Source of the DNA: Opisthocomus hoazin
Lineage: Eukaryota; Chordata; Aves; Opisthocomiformes; Opisthocomidae
DNA: 64,000 nucleotides
Assembly: GCF_030867145.1 (NCBI RefSeq)
Contig: NC_134440.1
Coordinates: 6,324,001 to 6,388,000, forward strand
Direction: 5' to 3'
The translations under genes were made by a program, and so were the position numbers. Below, piece after piece: positions 62,330 to 64,000 of the stretch (positions are counted from its first letter, which is position 1; each line of letters starts with the position of its first letter). Below the pieces are notes generated by a model. The model did not search any database, was not told where the DNA came from, and worked only from the letters and a program-made list of their open reading frames with translations.

Positions 62330-64000
62330 TGTATTAAAATACATACACTTTAATATAAAGACAAAACTTCAAAGCATTGTTTCAATTACAAATCAAGGTA
62401 AAGACACAAGAAATTAAGTGGAGGGAGGGGAGAAAAACCTAACTCTTACATTGTGGAGAATTAGAAAGGCAGGGTGGAAATATATATATTATACATACAT
62501 ATATACACACCAGAAGAATTCAGACTGCTTCTACGGGAGAATGAAAGGAATGACAGGTATCAAAAAAAAAAAAACCCAACAACAAAAAAAAAAGATAAAT
62601 TAGGGGAAGTTTGAATTTTAAATAATTCAGTTTAATAGGCTAAATTATATAAACTAATTCCTATTCACTAGGAAACATCCCATATCACTGTTCTAAGAAA
62701 ATGGGTTTTTTAAAAAATCCATTGAAAAATGGATTTTTATTAGTAGTTAAAAGTTTACTAATCAATTCCTGAGCAACAGCAACCTCATAACCTACCGCTT
62801 TCCCCATCAAAGTCCCACTCAGCGAGGGCAGGCTCTCACTCCGAAAAAGTTGAAGTAGAACAGAGACCTAAAAAGTTGGTTTTTAATTTGAAATTGATCA
62901 CTTAAAAGATTAATAGGTTAAAAAAGCCAAGCAGGATGGATCAACCCATTCCACCTTCTCCTCATTAACTCCAGAAACGAGACCTTTCTAAAGAACGATT
63001 TGACTGCGCCAGAAAAGCAACCAGATGTACCTTGAAAAAACCAAAGGATCACAAACTTGGGAACTTCAGGGTTAGCATCACAAAACTTTGAATTTTAAGA
63101 TGTGATTTTGTTTTTAAACTATAAAAAAAAACTTATGAAACCTCTTCAGAAAGAGGGTCACAAAAAGCAAGAATACTGGAGAAGTATTTCCCATTTTTTT
63201 GTCTCGGGTTTAAACCCTGAAGTTCACAGTAAGAGCATCTTTTATTGCAATATTCAGTCTAAGTAGATATTTATATATTTATAATGCATAAGGATAAATA
63301 AAATATGGCACAACAAAATTTTTTAAAACTGGTAATCCATCTTTTAGTGAAAACCTGATATGTCCGAGGAAACATTGGAGCAAAAAAAGGAGGAAAAAAC
63401 TTTTAACAGCCATGAAACTTCAAATACTCGTACACTGACGACATACCTGTGCTTCCAAAAAACCCAGTTCTTGTGATTTTTTCCTCAGTGCTGCAAAGAT
63501 AGTTCACAAAAACACTGTCTAGTTTCTTCTCCCCAAACTGTGATTTTAGAACACGACTGTTGGTTTGCAGACCACTGCACAACGTCCATTCCTTAACCGA
63601 AGACAGCACCGTTCAGAGCTCTCATGCTTAATCCTCTTTAGGCTTCTGGCTCAGGCAAAACAACAAAAAGCAGAATTTTTCACACCAGCCACCTGTGTGA
63701 GTTGGGATAACTCCCTCCAAGAAAAAAAATTACACCAATAATCTTCAGGTTTCCATACCCTGTATCAAAAGGACCGATTTCAACACAGCAAAGCACCTGG
63801 GTTATACACAGGACTGGATCAACCCAAGCCACCTTATGTCAGCACTAGGAGAGAATCACCATGTCCTAATGAACGGCTCTTCCGAGAGCGGCACCGGTGA
63901 CAGGCACCAGCCGGCTCCGGCGAGGGATGGCAACACCGGGCTGGGGAGCGCGTGTTTGTTACCCGTGCTTGGAGGTGGTGAGCACCAACTCCAGACCCGG
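62330..64000 (-). other. DOT1L: Probable 3' UTR of DOT1L (inferred from synteny)
   Basis: A minus-strand ATTAAA at 62349-62354 marks the likely transcript end. The following 1.5 kb is AT-rich, full of T and A runs and ATTTA motifs, with no long coding frame, fitting a long 3' UTR. In human, DOT1L, the H3K79 methyltransferase gene, adjoins PLEKHJ1 and converges on it, so this is most likely its 3' UTR. No DOT1L protein sequence is visible in the window, so the gene name is inference. GC rises after about 63850, perhaps nearing the last coding exon. Confidence 0.5.
62349..62354 (-). terminator. DOT1L: Poly(A) signal ATTAAA of the minus-strand gene at the right edge
   Basis: ATTAAAGTGTATGTATTTTA on the minus strand: the hexamer is followed by a GT/T-rich stretch suitable as a downstream element. 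It sets the transcript end near 62330. Confidence 0.55.

Overview
The window is vertebrate nuclear DNA, almost certainly from a bird. The genes have GT-AG introns. They sit in compact, CpG-rich DNA like that of an avian microchromosome, and the interspersed repeats are 3' ends of CR1 LINEs, the typical avian retroposon, with ATTCTGTGATTCTGTGA-type tails. The species cannot be fixed from the sequence. From memory, the gene order matches the human 19p13.3 block OAZ1 - JSRP1 - AMH - SF3A2 - PLEKHJ1 - DOT1L, and the bird counterpart is chicken chromosome 28.

Layout. 1-1300: unassigned flank downstream of OAZ1. 1.3-5.4 kb: OAZ1 on the minus strand, five coding exons with the antizyme +1 frameshift site, and a TATA/CCAAT CpG-island promoter extending to about 6.0 kb. 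6-32.7 kb: a long stretch with no recognisable conserved protein gene, only CR1 fragments and one speculative microprotein ORF with a downstream poly(A) signal. 32.7-38.1 kb: JSRP1 on the plus strand. 40.05-45.1 kb: AMH on the minus strand, with a near-complete reading frame of 673 codons across five exons. 47.2-53.5 kb: SF3A2 on the minus strand. 53.4-58.7 kb: PLEKHJ1 on the plus strand, head to head with SF3A2 over a shared NRF1/ETS promoter. 62.3-64 kb: AT-rich DNA with a minus-strand poly(A) signal, inferred to be the 3' UTR of DOT1L.

The genes do not form a pathway. OAZ1 limits polyamines, JSRP1 is a muscle triad protein, AMH is a gonadal TGF-beta hormone, SF3A2 is a U2 snRNP splicing factor and PLEKHJ1 is a small PH-domain protein. 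They are linked by ancient synteny and two tight arrangements: the SF3A2/PLEKHJ1 bidirectional promoter, and SF3A2 lying about 2 kb upstream of AMH on the same strand.

The features most worth a second look are the strand-biased C-rich minisatellite filling SF3A2 intron 1, an antisense CR1 that makes up most of AMH intron 3, the four-copy CCAAT array upstream of OAZ1, the short SF3A2 tail lacking the mammalian heptad repeats, a candidate terminal exon at 61.5 kb, and a 51-codon hydrophobic ORF in the gene-poor gap. I did not find a clearly new biological system. Exon boundaries were placed by eye from splice consensus and reading phase.
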